NCBI RefSeq assembly: GCF_003610785.1
Contig: NZ_RAQQ01000002.1
Span: 62,001 to 126,000 of the forward strand
Length of the DNA stretch: 64,000 bases
Source of the DNA: Micromonospora globbae
Lineage (GTDB): Bacteria > Actinomycetota > Actinomycetes > Mycobacteriales > Micromonosporaceae
Direction of reading: 5' to 3'
Shown: piece by piece, positions 40,337 to 47,867 of the stretch
How positions within the stretch are numbered: the stretch's first letter is position 1
Layout of the letters: each line of letters begins with the position of its first letter
Translations under genes and position numbers: made by a program
The notes under the pieces: model-generated
The model's database searches: none
What the model was told of the DNA's origin: nothing
Seen by the model: the letters and a program-made list of their open reading frames with translations, nothing else

Positions 40337-40896
40337 GGTGGTGTCCCTCCCTGCCGGACCGTGCCGTCCGGCGGTTCCGGGTCGACCCGCTGCCGCGCCC
40401 GGGCACGCCGGACCGGCCGGAGGGCGCCTCCGGCGGACGCCGCGGTCGGCGTGCGGGTAGGGGACGGGCCCACACGGGGCGCGCCACTGGCGGCAAGCGG
40501 GCAGCGGATCGACCGATGGGCAAGTTTCTATCTGGCTCGACACCGTACCGTTGTCGACGGTCGAGCGCAAAGGTTCCGCGGGGAGGGCGGAACTTTTGCT
40601 GGGGCTGACAAAAGTTGCCCGGGGCCCACGTCGGCCGGGGGACGGGCGGGTGGGTCGAATCCGGCCGGCACGGCGCGCCGGGGCGCGGACGGGACGGTCC
40701 CGTCGCGGCGGGCCGGCGACGGCGGTAGCCGACGGTCCGTCCGAGTCGGGGCGAGGCGGAGCGGTCGACGCCATTCGGCGCAACGCGTCCGCATGCCGCC
40801 CATAATTGCGTCGCCCTTATTCCGCGAATTGCGTGGGAGCCGTACGCGGGATGGAGAGAATGAGGCGCAGGGAAGCGGAAAACGGGGGGACGCATC
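40337..40896. other. 560-bp divergent intergenic region
   Basis: It separates the sugar isomerase and L,D-transpeptidase genes. The first 170 bp are GC-rich and featureless. The middle (40511-40625) is AT-richer and holds the inverted AAAGTT-type motifs described separately. The last 100 bp contain CCATAATTGCGTCGCCCTTA and CGCGAATTGCG, giving ATAATTGCG and a second GAATTGCG, a likely promoter area for the transpeptidase gene. No gene is supported; open frames there are shadows. Confidence 0.55.
40518..40620. promoter_or_regulatory. cluster of nested inverted AAAGTT-type motifs (candidate operator)
   Basis: Four related half-sites occur within 103 bp: GGGCAAGTTTC (40518-40528), GCAAAGGTTCCGC (40567-40579), its near-exact inversion GCGGAACTTTTGC (40587-40599), and GACAAAAGTTGCCC (40607-40620). 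The middle pair forms a 13-bp stem with one mismatch; the outer pair (GGGCAA / TTGCCC) is also inverted. TTGTCG (40551-40556) could be a -35. The array looks like binding sites of a dimeric regulator acting on one or both divergent units. Confidence 0.5.
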
Positions 40897-42162
40897 ATGA
40901 AGTTGAGGCGGCGTTTGACGCTGTTGGCAGTAACCGTCGCGGCCACTCCACTGGTCCTGGTCGGCTGTACCTCCGAATCGAAACCCGGGGACGGGCACGG
41001 GGCGAAGCACGCCGCGCCGCCGGATCTCACCGTCACGCCGGGGGACAGGACGAAGGACGTGCCGGTCAGCGCCGAGATCGGCACCCGGGTGGCCGGCGGC
41101 CGGGTCACCTCGGTGCGGATCACGGACGACAAGGGCAAGGAGGTCAAGGCCGAGCCGCGCGAGGACGGGTCGGGGTGGGTCCCGAGCACCACCCTGGCGC
41201 CGAAGCGGACCTACACCGCCGAGGTGACGGCCACCGGTGACTCCGGCAAGACCACCACGCGGACGATCACGTTCACGACCTCGCCGAAATCGACCAGACC
41301 GGCCGTGACCAGCACTCTCTATTTCGCCGACAAACAGACGTACGGCACGGCGATGCCAGTCACGGTCGCTTTCGACCCGCCCATTCCGAAAGAGGCCAGG
41401 GCGGACGTGCAGCGCCGGTTGTTCGTGAAGACGGATCCACCGCAGCCGGGCGTCTGGTCGTGGGTGTCCGACGGTAGCCAGGTCTATTACCGGGCGCCCG
41501 ATTTCTGGCGACCCGGCACGAAGATCAGCGTCCGGTCCGGGCTCGAGGGGCTGCCGATCGGCAAGGAGTACGTCGGCGACGCCGACCGGAGGGCCACGTC
41601 CACGATCGGCCGGCAGGTCTCGCTGGAGATCGACAACGCCACCAAGCAGATGACGGTCATGCGCGACGGCAAGGCGATCCGCAAGATCCCGGTCAGCCTC
41701 GGCAAGCCGAGCACGCCGACGTCCAGCGGCAAGATGGTGATCATGGAGAAGCACCAGTTCACGACGTTCGACACCCGGGGTTCGGCCGACCCGTACGTGG
41801 TCGACGTCGAGGACGCCCAGCGGCTCACCTGGGGTGGCGAGTTCATCCACGGCGCCCCGTGGTCCGAGGGCGACCAGGGGAACACGAACGTCTCGCACGG
41901 TTGCACGAACGTCTCCGCCGCGGCCGCCGACTGGCTCATGAACGTCACGCAGGTCGGCGACCTGGTGACGGTCAAGGGCACCGAGGTGCCGCTGACGGAG
42001 GGCAACGGCTGGACGGCCTGGAACGTCAGCTGGGCCGAGTACGTCAAGGGCAGCGCCCTGCCGGTGCCCGCCGGTCTCGCACCGGCGCCGGCCAGCCCGG
42101 CGCACCCCGGCGCGGTCGCGGGTGGCTCGCCCGCCCCGCACCCGTCGGTCACCGGCGGCTGA
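40897..42162 (+). CDS. L,D-transpeptidase lipoprotein with Ig-like domains
   Basis: A 421-residue protein from ATG 40897. The lipobox is LVLVGC, with Cys24 lipidated after signal cleavage. Two Ig-like beta domains (about 40-130 and 135-235) precede a YkuD catalytic domain (about 240-370) with the signature HGAPWSEGDQGNTNVSHGCT, including the catalytic SHGCTN cysteine. A C-terminal extension ends in a Pro/Ala tail. It forms 3-3 peptidoglycan cross-links, as in mycobacterial LdtMt2-type enzymes, which share the Ig-Ig-YkuD layout. Confidence 0.93.
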   Translation: MKLRRRLTLLAVTVAATPLVLVGCTSESKPGDGHGAKHAAPPDLTVTPGDRTKDVPVSAEIGTRVAGGRVTSVRITDDKGKEVKAEPREDGSGWVPSTTLAPKRTYTAEVTATGDSGKTTTRTITFTTSPKSTRPAVTSTLYFADKQTYGTAMPVTVAFDPPIPKEARADVQRRLFVKTDPPQPGVWSWVSDGSQVYYRAPDFWRPGTKISVRSGLEGLPIGKEYVGDADRRATSTIGRQVSLEIDNATKQMTVMRDGKAIRKIPVSLGKPSTPTSSGKMVIMEKHQFTTFDTRGSADPYVVDVEDAQRLTWGGEFIHGAPWSEGDQGNTNVSHGCTNVSAAAADWLMNVTQVGDLVTVKGTEVPLTEGNGWTAWNVSWAEYVKGSALPVPAGLAPAPASPAHPGAVAGGSPAPHPSVTGG

Positions 42163-42183
42163 CCACCGCGGCGCACACCGACC

Positions 42184-42214
42184 GGGCCGGCCCGCCCACT
42201 CCGCGGGCCGGCCC
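42184..42214 (+). terminator. terminator of the L,D-transpeptidase gene
   Basis: GGGCCGGCCCGC (42184-42195) pairs perfectly with 42203-42214 over a 7-nt loop, 21 bp after the stop. Confidence 0.75.
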
Positions 42215-42231
42215 GCCCGCCCTCATCCCCG

Positions 42232-42301
42232 CGATCTTGCACTTTCTGCCCCGGCAGAACGCCGGAAAAGGTGCGAACCGGGGGCCGGAAGTGCAAGATC
42301 G
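42232..42301. repeat. palindromic element with 13-bp terminal inverted repeats
   Basis: CGATCTTGCACTT (42232-42244) is exactly inverted at 42289-42301. Inside lies a short CGGC/GCCGG hairpin and a GGAAAAGGTGCGAACC segment. The whole is about 70 bp and non-coding. Its ends share CGATC with the element at 25662-25722, although the inner sequences differ. I recall GATCTTGCACTT-ended intergenic elements as recurrent in the family Micromonosporaceae; a genome search is needed. Confidence 0.78.
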
Positions 42302-42401
42302 ACGGGGTGGTGGGGCGGGGTGCGGGACCCGTCCCTGAGGTGGATCGGGGGTTGCCCGGGTACGACCCTGGGCGTACCCCGAATCACTCCCCGGGATGGG
42401 C

Positions 42402-42428
42402 GGAAACGTCGGTGGTCGGGGCTAGATT
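42402..42428 (+). promoter_or_regulatory. candidate promoter of the STAS gene
   Basis: GGAAAC (42402-42407) and TAGATT (42423-42428), 15 bp apart, lie just before ATG 42436. The -10 to ATG distance of 7 bp suggests a leaderless transcript, consistent with no clear ribosome site. Confidence 0.35.
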
Positions 42429-42435
42429 CAGCAGT

Positions 42436-43005
42436 ATGGGAGAGCGCAGCGACCGCTTCCACGTGCGGGTCAGCGTGGGCGACCACGGCGTGGACGTGCA
42501 CGCCGTGGGCGAGATCGACATCGCCACGGTGGGTGCGTTGCGCTCCGCCCTCTGGGCCGCGCCCGCGCGTCCCGTGCTGCGGCTGCACCTGTCCGGGGTC
42601 CGGCTGCTCTCCGCCGCCGGCGTCCGGGCCCTGGTCGCCGCTCATCGGCGGGTGCGCACTCGCGGGGGCGAGCTCGTGCTGGTCGATCCCGAGCCGGTGG
42701 TGGCGCGGGTGCTCCGGGTGACCGGTCTGCACCGGGTCATCCCGGTGGTGGAGACGTCCGGGCCCGCGTCCGCCTCGCCGGCCACCACGCCACGGCCGAC
42801 GGCCGCCGTGGCCACCGCGCAGCCGACCGTGGCCGTGGCAGCCCCACAGCCGACCGCGGCCGTGGCCGCGGCGCAGCCGACCGTGGCAGCTCCAGCCCCA
42901 CAGCCCAGCGTGGCCGTGGCCGCTGCGCAGCCGTCGTCGGGCGGCCCGGATCGGTCCGCGCCGGCCCGGCCGGAGCCGCCTCAGCCGGTGCTGCTGGCCG
43001 CCTGA
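42436..43005 (+). CDS. STAS-domain anti-sigma factor antagonist with Ala/Pro/Gln repeat tail
   Basis: A 189-residue protein from ATG 42436. Residues about 5-105 form a STAS domain: VHAVGEIDIATVGALRSALW and LRLHLSGVRLLSAAGVRALV, where the Ser before AAGV is the candidate phosphorylation site. STAS proteins bind anti-sigma kinases to release sigma factors. The C-terminal about 75 residues are a degenerate repeat of AVAxAQPTVAV-type units (five or so), presumably disordered. No partner kinase gene is adjacent. Confidence 0.85.
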   Translation: MGERSDRFHVRVSVGDHGVDVHAVGEIDIATVGALRSALWAAPARPVLRLHLSGVRLLSAAGVRALVAAHRRVRTRGGELVLVDPEPVVARVLRVTGLHRVIPVVETSGPASASPATTPRPTAAVATAQPTVAVAAPQPTAAVAAAQPTVAAPAPQPSVAVAAAQPSSGGPDRSAPARPEPPQPVLLAA

Positions 43006-43065
43006 GGCCACCAGGACCGACGGCCGCCGGGTCCGGGGCCGCGCACCGCGGCGGCGTACGCACGA

Positions 43066-43094
43066 GGGGCCGCCGACGGTCGGTCGACGGCCCC
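43066..43094. terminator. terminator between the convergent STAS and FKBP genes
   Basis: GGGGCCGCCGAC (43066-43077) pairs with GTCGACGGCCCC (43083-43094) with one mismatch; 11 bp past the FKBP stop. Confidence 0.7.
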
Positions 43095-43105
43095 GAGGCG
43101 TGGGC

Positions 43106-43498
43106 TCAGCGTACGCCGAGCAGGTCCACCACGAAGATCAGCGTCTCGCCGGGACGGATGACCCCGGCCGCGCCACGGTCTCCGTACCCCAGGTGCGGCG
43201 GGATGACCAGCCGGCGACGGCCGCCGACCCGCATCCCGACCACGCCGGCGTCCCAGCCCGCGATGACCTGCCCGCCGCCGAGCGGGAACTCGAACGGCTC
43301 GCCCCGGTTCCAGGACGAGTCGAACTCGCGTCCCGTGGAGTGTCCGACGCCCACGTAGTGCACGGTGGCCAGCTGACCCGGCTGGGCCTGCGGGCCCTCG
43401 CCCACGGTGATGTCCTCGATCACGAGGTCGGCCGGGGGCGCTCCCTCGATCGGCGCGACCTCGGGCTTGCCCGAGCGGGCACCTGCTGGCTGGTTCAT
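43106..43498 (-). CDS. FKBP-type peptidyl-prolyl cis-trans isomerase
   Basis: A 130-residue cytosolic protein from ATG 43498. It is a single FKBP domain: VHYVGVGHSTGREFDSSWNR, FPLGGGQVIAGWDAGVVGMR, RRRLVIPPHLGYGDRGAAGV, and IFVVDLLGVR. The active-site aromatic and Asp residues of FKBP12 (Tyr in VHYVG, Asp in FDSS, Val-Ile in GGGQVIAGW) are conserved. It catalyses prolyl isomerisation as a folding helper. Its gene is monocistronic. Confidence 0.93.
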   Translation of the reverse strand: MNQPAGARSGKPEVAPIEGAPPADLVIEDITVGEGPQAQPGQLATVHYVGVGHSTGREFDSSWNRGEPFEFPLGGGQVIAGWDAGVVGMRVGGRRRLVIPPHLGYGDRGAAGVIRPGETLIFVVDLLGVR

Positions 43499-43627
43499 CC
43501 GGGATTCTCCTGCCGTCCGTCCTGTTCCGGTCAGCCCCGATCCTGCCCGACGGCGGCGGGCGCGTGTGCGGCAGCCCGCCGACCGGCCCGTGTGCCCGTC
43601 CGCAGACCGGCCTCACGCGACCGACGC

Positions 43628-43660
43628 CGGCGGGCGTCACCTCGGGGGTGACGCCCGCCG
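43628..43660 (-). terminator. terminator of the DoxX-like gene
   Basis: CGGCGGGCGTCACC (43628-43641) pairs perfectly over 14 bp with 43647-43660, 19 bp after the minus-strand stop. Confidence 0.8.
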
Positions 43661-43679
43661 GGCGGGGGAGGGAGCGAGG

Positions 43680-44228
43680 TCAGCGCAGCCAGGGGAACCG
43701 CCGGACGACGGGGAGCGCCGCCCAGACCCGGCCGAGGCCGAGCGTGTCGCCCGCGTTCACGAGGGCGAGGAGCGCCAGCACGGCCGCGTAGATCAGGTGG
43801 TCGTCCATGAACGGGTTGTTCTCCGGAGGCAGGACGGCCGTCCACATCATGACCAGGAGCAGCCCGCCGGTGACCGCCGCGATCCGGACGCCGATCCCCA
43901 GCACGAGGGCCGTGCCGATGGCGGCCAGGCCGAGCATGAACAGCCAGTCCGCCCAGGCCGCGCCCGCGATCCCGCCGTAGAAGCCCTCGAACGGGCCGGT
44001 GGCGCCGAAGGCGAGGAAGCCCTTCGTGGGGCTGCCGCCGTCGATCCAGGCGTCCTTGCCCTCGGTGGCCAGACCCAGCCCGAACAGCTTGTCGAGGAAG
44101 GCCCAGAGGAACACCCAGCCCAGGGCCAGGCGGAGGCCGGCGTGCAGGTAGCGGACCGCCCTCTCCCGGGTCGTTCCGGCCGGCACAGCGGCGGGACCGG
44201 CGGTCGTCCGCCCAGTCGTCGCGGTCAT
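43680..44228 (-). CDS. DoxX-like integral membrane protein
   Basis: A 182-residue protein from ATG 44228 (a GTG at 44237 is an alternative). It has about four membrane segments: LRLALGWVFLWAFLDKLFGL, ADWLFMLGLAAIGTALVLGI, IAAVTGGLLLVMMWTAVLPP and YAAVLALLALVNAG. The WxFLDKLFG opening helix and an extracellular loop fit DoxX/TQO-small-subunit-like proteins. These participate in redox or thiosulfate/thiol stress complexes in other actinobacteria. It is divergent from the CBS-domain gene. Confidence 0.8.
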   Translation of the reverse strand: MTATTGRTTAGPAAVPAGTTRERAVRYLHAGLRLALGWVFLWAFLDKLFGLGLATEGKDAWIDGGSPTKGFLAFGATGPFEGFYGGIAGAAWADWLFMLGLAAIGTALVLGIGVRIAAVTGGLLLVMMWTAVLPPENNPFMDDHLIYAAVLALLALVNAGDTLGLGRVWAALPVVRRFPWLR

Positions 44229-44454
44229 CGTCTCCACGTCCCTTCTCGTCCGTCCTCACGGCGCTTGTCCGGTGACGTCTCCAGTGGACCGTTCGGCGGC
44301 CCGGCCCGGACAGGGCCGAGCGGGCCCGCCTCGACCGGGTCCTTGGTCCCGTTCCCGCCCGGGTCGGCCGGGCCGACCGGCACGGACCGTCGGCCCTGAC
44401 CGACGGCGCGCTCCGGCCATAGCGTCGTGGGTGGACAGCGGTGAGGAGGACGTG

Positions 44455-45147
44455 ATGAGGACGTGGCAGGTGGGCGACGTGATGACGGGGGACGTCGCGA
44501 CGGTGCGGGAGGCGACGACGTACCGGGAGATCGTCGACGTGCTGGTGCGGCGGGGGATCAGCGGGGTGCCGGTGGTCGACGGGTTCCGCCGGGTGCTCGG
44601 CGTGGTGTCCGAGGCGGACCTGCTGCACAAGATCGAGCACACGGGCGAGCCGGAGCGGCGGCGGATCTTCGAGAGCCGACGGCGGCGCGGCGCCCACGGC
44701 AAGGCGGGTGCGCTGCTCGCCCGCGATCTGATGACGGCCCCGCCCGTCACGACGTACGCCGAGGCGTCACTGCCGGCCGCGGCCCGCACGATGGACCGCG
44801 AGCAGGTGAAGCGACTGCCGGTGCTCGACGACCTCGGTCGGCTGGTCGGCATCGTGACCCGCGGCGACCTGCTGCGGGTGCATCTGCGCAGCGACGCCGC
44901 GATCCGCGAGGACGTCGTGCAGGAGGTGCTGCACCGGATCCTCGCCGTGCGGGACGGGCTGGTCACCGTCCAGGTCCGCGCCGGTGAGGTCACCCTGGCC
45001 GGCCGGGTCGACCGGCGGTCCGCCGCCGACCTCGCGGGCCGGCTCGCGGCCCAGGTCAGCGGTGTGGTCCGGGTGTCGAACCGGATCGTGTTCGACGCCG
45101 ACGACACGGCCCTCGTGGAGGCGGGCGGGGTGACGCCCGTGGCGTGA
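44455..45147 (+). CDS. CBS-domain pair protein with C-terminal BON domain
   Basis: A 230-residue protein from ATG 44455 with GAGGAGGA just upstream. Two CBS motifs (about 5-60: VGDVMTGDVATVREATTYRE, GISGVPVVDGFRRVLGVVSE; about 85-145: ARDLMTAPPVTTYAEASLPA, RLPVLDDLGRLVGIVTRGDL) form a Bateman module, probably binding adenine nucleotides. A BON domain (about 150-220: VTVQVRAGEVTLAGRVDRRS) follows, which in other proteins binds membranes. CBS-BON proteins are common in actinobacterial dormancy and stress regulons, but their function is poorly known. Confidence 0.88.
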   Translation: MRTWQVGDVMTGDVATVREATTYREIVDVLVRRGISGVPVVDGFRRVLGVVSEADLLHKIEHTGEPERRRIFESRRRRGAHGKAGALLARDLMTAPPVTTYAEASLPAAARTMDREQVKRLPVLDDLGRLVGIVTRGDLLRVHLRSDAAIREDVVQEVLHRILAVRDGLVTVQVRAGEVTLAGRVDRRSAADLAGRLAAQVSGVVRVSNRIVFDADDTALVEAGGVTPVA

Positions 45148-45153
45148 GACTCC

Positions 45154-45217
45154 CGGGTCGCGGCGGCCGCCGGGCTCGCCTTGGGGCCGATCCCCACCCG
45201 GGCCGCCGCGAGACCCG
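45154..45217 (+). terminator. imperfect terminator hairpin after the CBS-BON gene
   Basis: CGGGTCGCGGCGGCC (45154-45168) pairs with GGCCGCCGCGAGACCCG (45201-45217) with a 2-nt bulge. The enclosed sequence also has short inverted GGGG/CCCC. Confidence 0.5.
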
Positions 45218-45419
45218 CCCGCCACCCGCCCACCCGGTCGCGTGAGGCGGACCCTGGACCGGCCGCCGCACCCCGGCCGCGGGCGGCGGGGATCTCGGCG
45301 GAGCCGGCTCGCCGGCCCCGCCGCTGGCCTAGGCTCGAAAAGCGCCCCTGTGCTCCGGAACTTCGCGGCGAGCGGCGGGAGCGGCACCCCGGTGAGGCGG
45401 TCGATGCGGAGGGCGCCGG

Positions 45420-46400
45420 GTGGGCGAGGCGACGTTGTCGGCGCCGGTCTGGGCGTGGGCCGCGGTGAGCGCGGTCATCGCCGTGATGCTCGCGGTGGAC
45501 ATGCTCTCGCACCGGGACAACCACGTCATCGAGCTGCGCGAGGCGCTGGTCTGGAGCGCCGTCTGGATCGGCGCCGGGGTCCTGTTCGGCGTGTTCGTCT
45601 GGCTGTGGCGCGGGGGCGACCCGGCCGTGGCGTACTTCTCCGGCTACCTGCTGGAGAAGGCGCTGTCGGTGGACAACGTCTTCGTGTTCGCCCTGCTCTT
45701 CGGCTACTTCCGCGTGCCGGCGGGCTACCAGCACAAGGTGCTGTTCTGGGGCGTGGTCGGCGCGCTGCTGTTCCGGCTGGTCTTCATCGTGGCCGGCGCG
45801 CAGCTGCTGCAGCGGCTGGCCTGGGCGGGTGTGGTGCTCGGCGCGTTCCTCATCTGGACCGGCTGGCGGCTCGCCGTACGCGGGAAGCCGGACGTGGACC
45901 CGGGGCGCAACGTCGTGGTCCGGTTGTTCCGCCGGGTCGTGCCGACGGACCCCGCCTACCACGGTGACCGGTTCACCGTCCGCACGGCGGGGCGCCGCCG
46001 GGCCACCCTCCTGCTGGTGGCGCTGGTCGCCATCGAGGCGACCGACGTGGTCTTCGCGATCGACTCGGTGGCCGCGATCCTCGCCATCACGACCGACACG
46101 TTCCTCGTCTGGACGGCGAACGCGTTCGCGGTGCTCGGCCTGCGCAGCCTCTACTTCTGCCTGGCGGGGCTGCTGCGGCACTTCGGCTACCTGCGCTACG
46201 GCGTGGCGCTCCTGCTGGGCTTCGCCGGGCTGAAGCTGATCCTGGCCGAGACGCCGGTGGGGAAGCTGCCGATCTGGCTCACCTTCGCGGTGGTGGTGCT
46301 GACCCTGTCGGTGTCGATCGTCTGGAGCGTGCTGTCCGGGCGCCGGGGACGCCGCCGCGCCAGCCGGGCCGGCCAGCCACCGGGCGGCGCACAGCCCTAG
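45420..46400 (+). CDS. TerC/Alx-family integral membrane protein
   Basis: A 326-residue protein from GTG 45420 with about eight membrane helices. The family signature GYLLEKALSVDNVFVFALLF and a second ALVAIEATDVVFAIDSVAAI place acidic residues within helices. These are the hallmarks of TerC/Alx proteins, linked to tellurite resistance and to manganese export. I searched by eye for the yybP-ykoY Mn riboswitch often found ahead of such genes and did not see its conserved core. The 270-bp upstream space may contain the promoter. Confidence 0.9.
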   Translation: MGEATLSAPVWAWAAVSAVIAVMLAVDMLSHRDNHVIELREALVWSAVWIGAGVLFGVFVWLWRGGDPAVAYFSGYLLEKALSVDNVFVFALLFGYFRVPAGYQHKVLFWGVVGALLFRLVFIVAGAQLLQRLAWAGVVLGAFLIWTGWRLAVRGKPDVDPGRNVVVRLFRRVVPTDPAYHGDRFTVRTAGRRRATLLLVALVAIEATDVVFAIDSVAAILAITTDTFLVWTANAFAVLGLRSLYFCLAGLLRHFGYLRYGVALLLGFAGLKLILAETPVGKLPIWLTFAVVVLTLSVSIVWSVLSGRRGRRRASRAGQPPGGAQP

Positions 46401-46484
46401 CGGCCGGTCCGGCCGACCGCCGGGGGCGTTCAGCGCGAGTGGCCGGTCAGGCCCGCCCGGGAGGTGCCCGGCCCGAGCGGCCGG

Positions 46485-47213
46485 TCAGGCCGGGTGCGTC
46501 ACCGGCCGGGCCAGCTGGTCGGCGAGGACCGCCGGCGCCTCGGCGAGGGACGGGCCGTACCAGGTCAGGTGCCGTCCGGACAGCAGCGCGCACGGCGTGC
46601 CGGGGAAGGCCTCCGGGCCGTCCGTGGCGGTGAAGCGGTACGGCTCGTCGGGGAGCACCACGAGTTCCGGGCCGGCCTCGCGCAGCGCGGCGAGGTCGGG
46701 GCGGGGATAGCGCTCGGGGTGCCCGTCGTACGCGTTGCGCACCCCGAGCCGGCGCAGCACGTCCCCGGCGAACGTGTCGGCGCCCAGGACCACCCAGGGC
46801 CGGCGCCAGACGGGCACGACCGCGCGACGTGCCGGCGTCAGCCGCGGCGGGTCGGCCCAGGCGCGGCGGGCGGTACGCAGCCAGGCGGGCTCCTCCGCCG
46901 CGCCCAGGGCGGCGAGCAGGTCGGCCAGTTCGGCGAGCGCCTCCGGGACCGTACGGGGATAGGTGACGCGTACGGGCACCCCGGCCGCGGTCAGCGCGTC
47001 GGCGTCCACGCGGCGGTTCTCCTCGACGTTGAGCAGGACGAGGTCCGGTCGCAGCGCCAGCACGCGTTCCAGGTCCGGGTACTTGGTGCCGCCCACCCGG
47101 GGCACGTCGAGCCCGGGCGGGTGGGTGCACCAGTCGGTGGCGCCCACGAGCACCCCGGGCAGGGTGACGGCCACCGCCTCGGTCAGCGACGGCACCAGGG
47201 ACACCACCCGCAC
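46485..47213 (-). CDS. TroA-like helical-backbone metal/cobalamin receptor, no signal peptide
   Basis: A 242-residue protein starting MRVVSLVPSLTEAVAVTLPG. It contains TDWCTHPPGLDVPRVGGTKY, RPDLVLLNVEENRR and GRHLTWYGPSLAEAP. This is the helical-backbone metal receptor fold of siderophore- and cobalamin-binding proteins (BtuF-like). It lacks an export signal and no ABC transporter genes are adjacent, so a cytosolic binding or sensing function is likely. The coding sequence ends 12 bp after the AmaP-like gene's upstream neighbours begin; its start is 12 bp from the AmaP-like stop, so it may be the last gene of that operon. Confidence 0.82.
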   Translation of the reverse strand: MRVVSLVPSLTEAVAVTLPGVLVGATDWCTHPPGLDVPRVGGTKYPDLERVLALRPDLVLLNVEENRRVDADALTAAGVPVRVTYPRTVPEALAELADLLAALGAAEEPAWLRTARRAWADPPRLTPARRAVVPVWRRPWVVLGADTFAGDVLRRLGVRNAYDGHPERYPRPDLAALREAGPELVVLPDEPYRFTATDGPEAFPGTPCALLSGRHLTWYGPSLAEAPAVLADQLARPVTHPA

Positions 47214-47225
47214 CGCGCACCTCCC

Positions 47226-47867
47226 TCACGGCCCTCGCGACCCCCGCCGATCCGGGCGGAGCCACGACGTCTCCCGAGGCACGATCCTGCCGGACGCGGC
47301 GACGTGGACGGGACCGGGGGCGGCGTCGAGGCGGGCGGTGACGTCCAGGTGCGCGGGGCGGCAGCCCGCGGTGTCGGCGTACCGGCGGATGGCCGTGCCC
47401 ACGTGCTCGCGCAGACCGGCCGTCCGCGCGTCGGCGGCGATCTCCACCCGGACCCACAGGTCGGGCCGCGGCGGGTCGCCGGTCAGCACCACGCGGGCGC
47501 GGCGGACCCGCGGATCCCCGGTGAGGTCGCGCTCCAGCGCGCGGGCCAGGGGCGCGGCGGCCAGGCGTGTCCGTCCACGCCGACCGGGGCGGGCGAGGGT
47601 GCCGTGCCACGCCCCGCGGGCGGCGCGCAGCTCCCGCCGCAGCAGCCACAGCCCGCCGGCGGCGGCGAGGAGACCGGCGGCCGCCGCGGCGAGGGCGCTC
47701 CACGGTGCGGCGAGCCGCCAGGCGCGGCGCAGTCCCGCGCCCAGGATCACGTCGCCGGGCTCGACTCCGGGCAGCAGACCGAGGTTCAGCGCCAGCGCGA
47801 CGCCGCCGGCCGCGACGAGCAGCAGCGCCAGCGCGGTCCAGAGCACCCGGTGCGCGGCGTTGCTCAT
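47226..47867 (-). CDS. amaP: AmaP-like alkaline-shock membrane anchor protein
   Basis: A 213-residue protein from ATG 47867 (GGAGGGAGG upstream). Two N-terminal membrane helices (about 9-28 and 52-75, joined by a GLLPGVEPGDVILGAGL segment) precede a soluble domain with LARALERDLTGDPRVRRARV and DLWVRVEIAADARTAGLREH. This is the AmaP layout, in which the protein anchors Asp23-type proteins at the membrane. It overlaps the upstream DUF6286-like gene by four bases (ATGA) and belongs to the Asp23 operon. Confidence 0.8.
   Translation of the reverse strand: MSNAAHRVLWTALALLLVAAGGVALALNLGLLPGVEPGDVILGAGLRRAWRLAAPWSALAAAAAGLLAAAGGLWLLRRELRAARGAWHGTLARPGRRGRTRLAAAPLARALERDLTGDPRVRRARVVLTGDPPRPDLWVRVEIAADARTAGLREHVGTAIRRYADTAGCRPAHLDVTARLDAAPGPVHVAASGRIVPRETSWLRPDRRGSRGP

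Noticed and set aside
40640..40670. tRNA-like TPsiC-arm sequence (GGGTCGAATCC)
   Set aside because: No cloverleaf, anticodon stem or acceptor stem can be formed around it.
37245..41192. A 1315-codon minus-strand frame ending as the sugar dehydrogenase
   Set aside because: Everything before GTG 39350 is a shadow; the signal peptide begins there.
45148..45419. yybP-ykoY manganese riboswitch ahead of the TerC gene
   Set aside because: I could not find the conserved core loops; only general GC-rich hairpins are present.
46401..46484. Repeated GGCCGGTCAGGCC sequences between TerC and the metal receptor gene
   Set aside because: Short GC-rich direct/inverted repeats of this kind are expected by chance at this base composition; they may form a weak terminator but are not distinctive.
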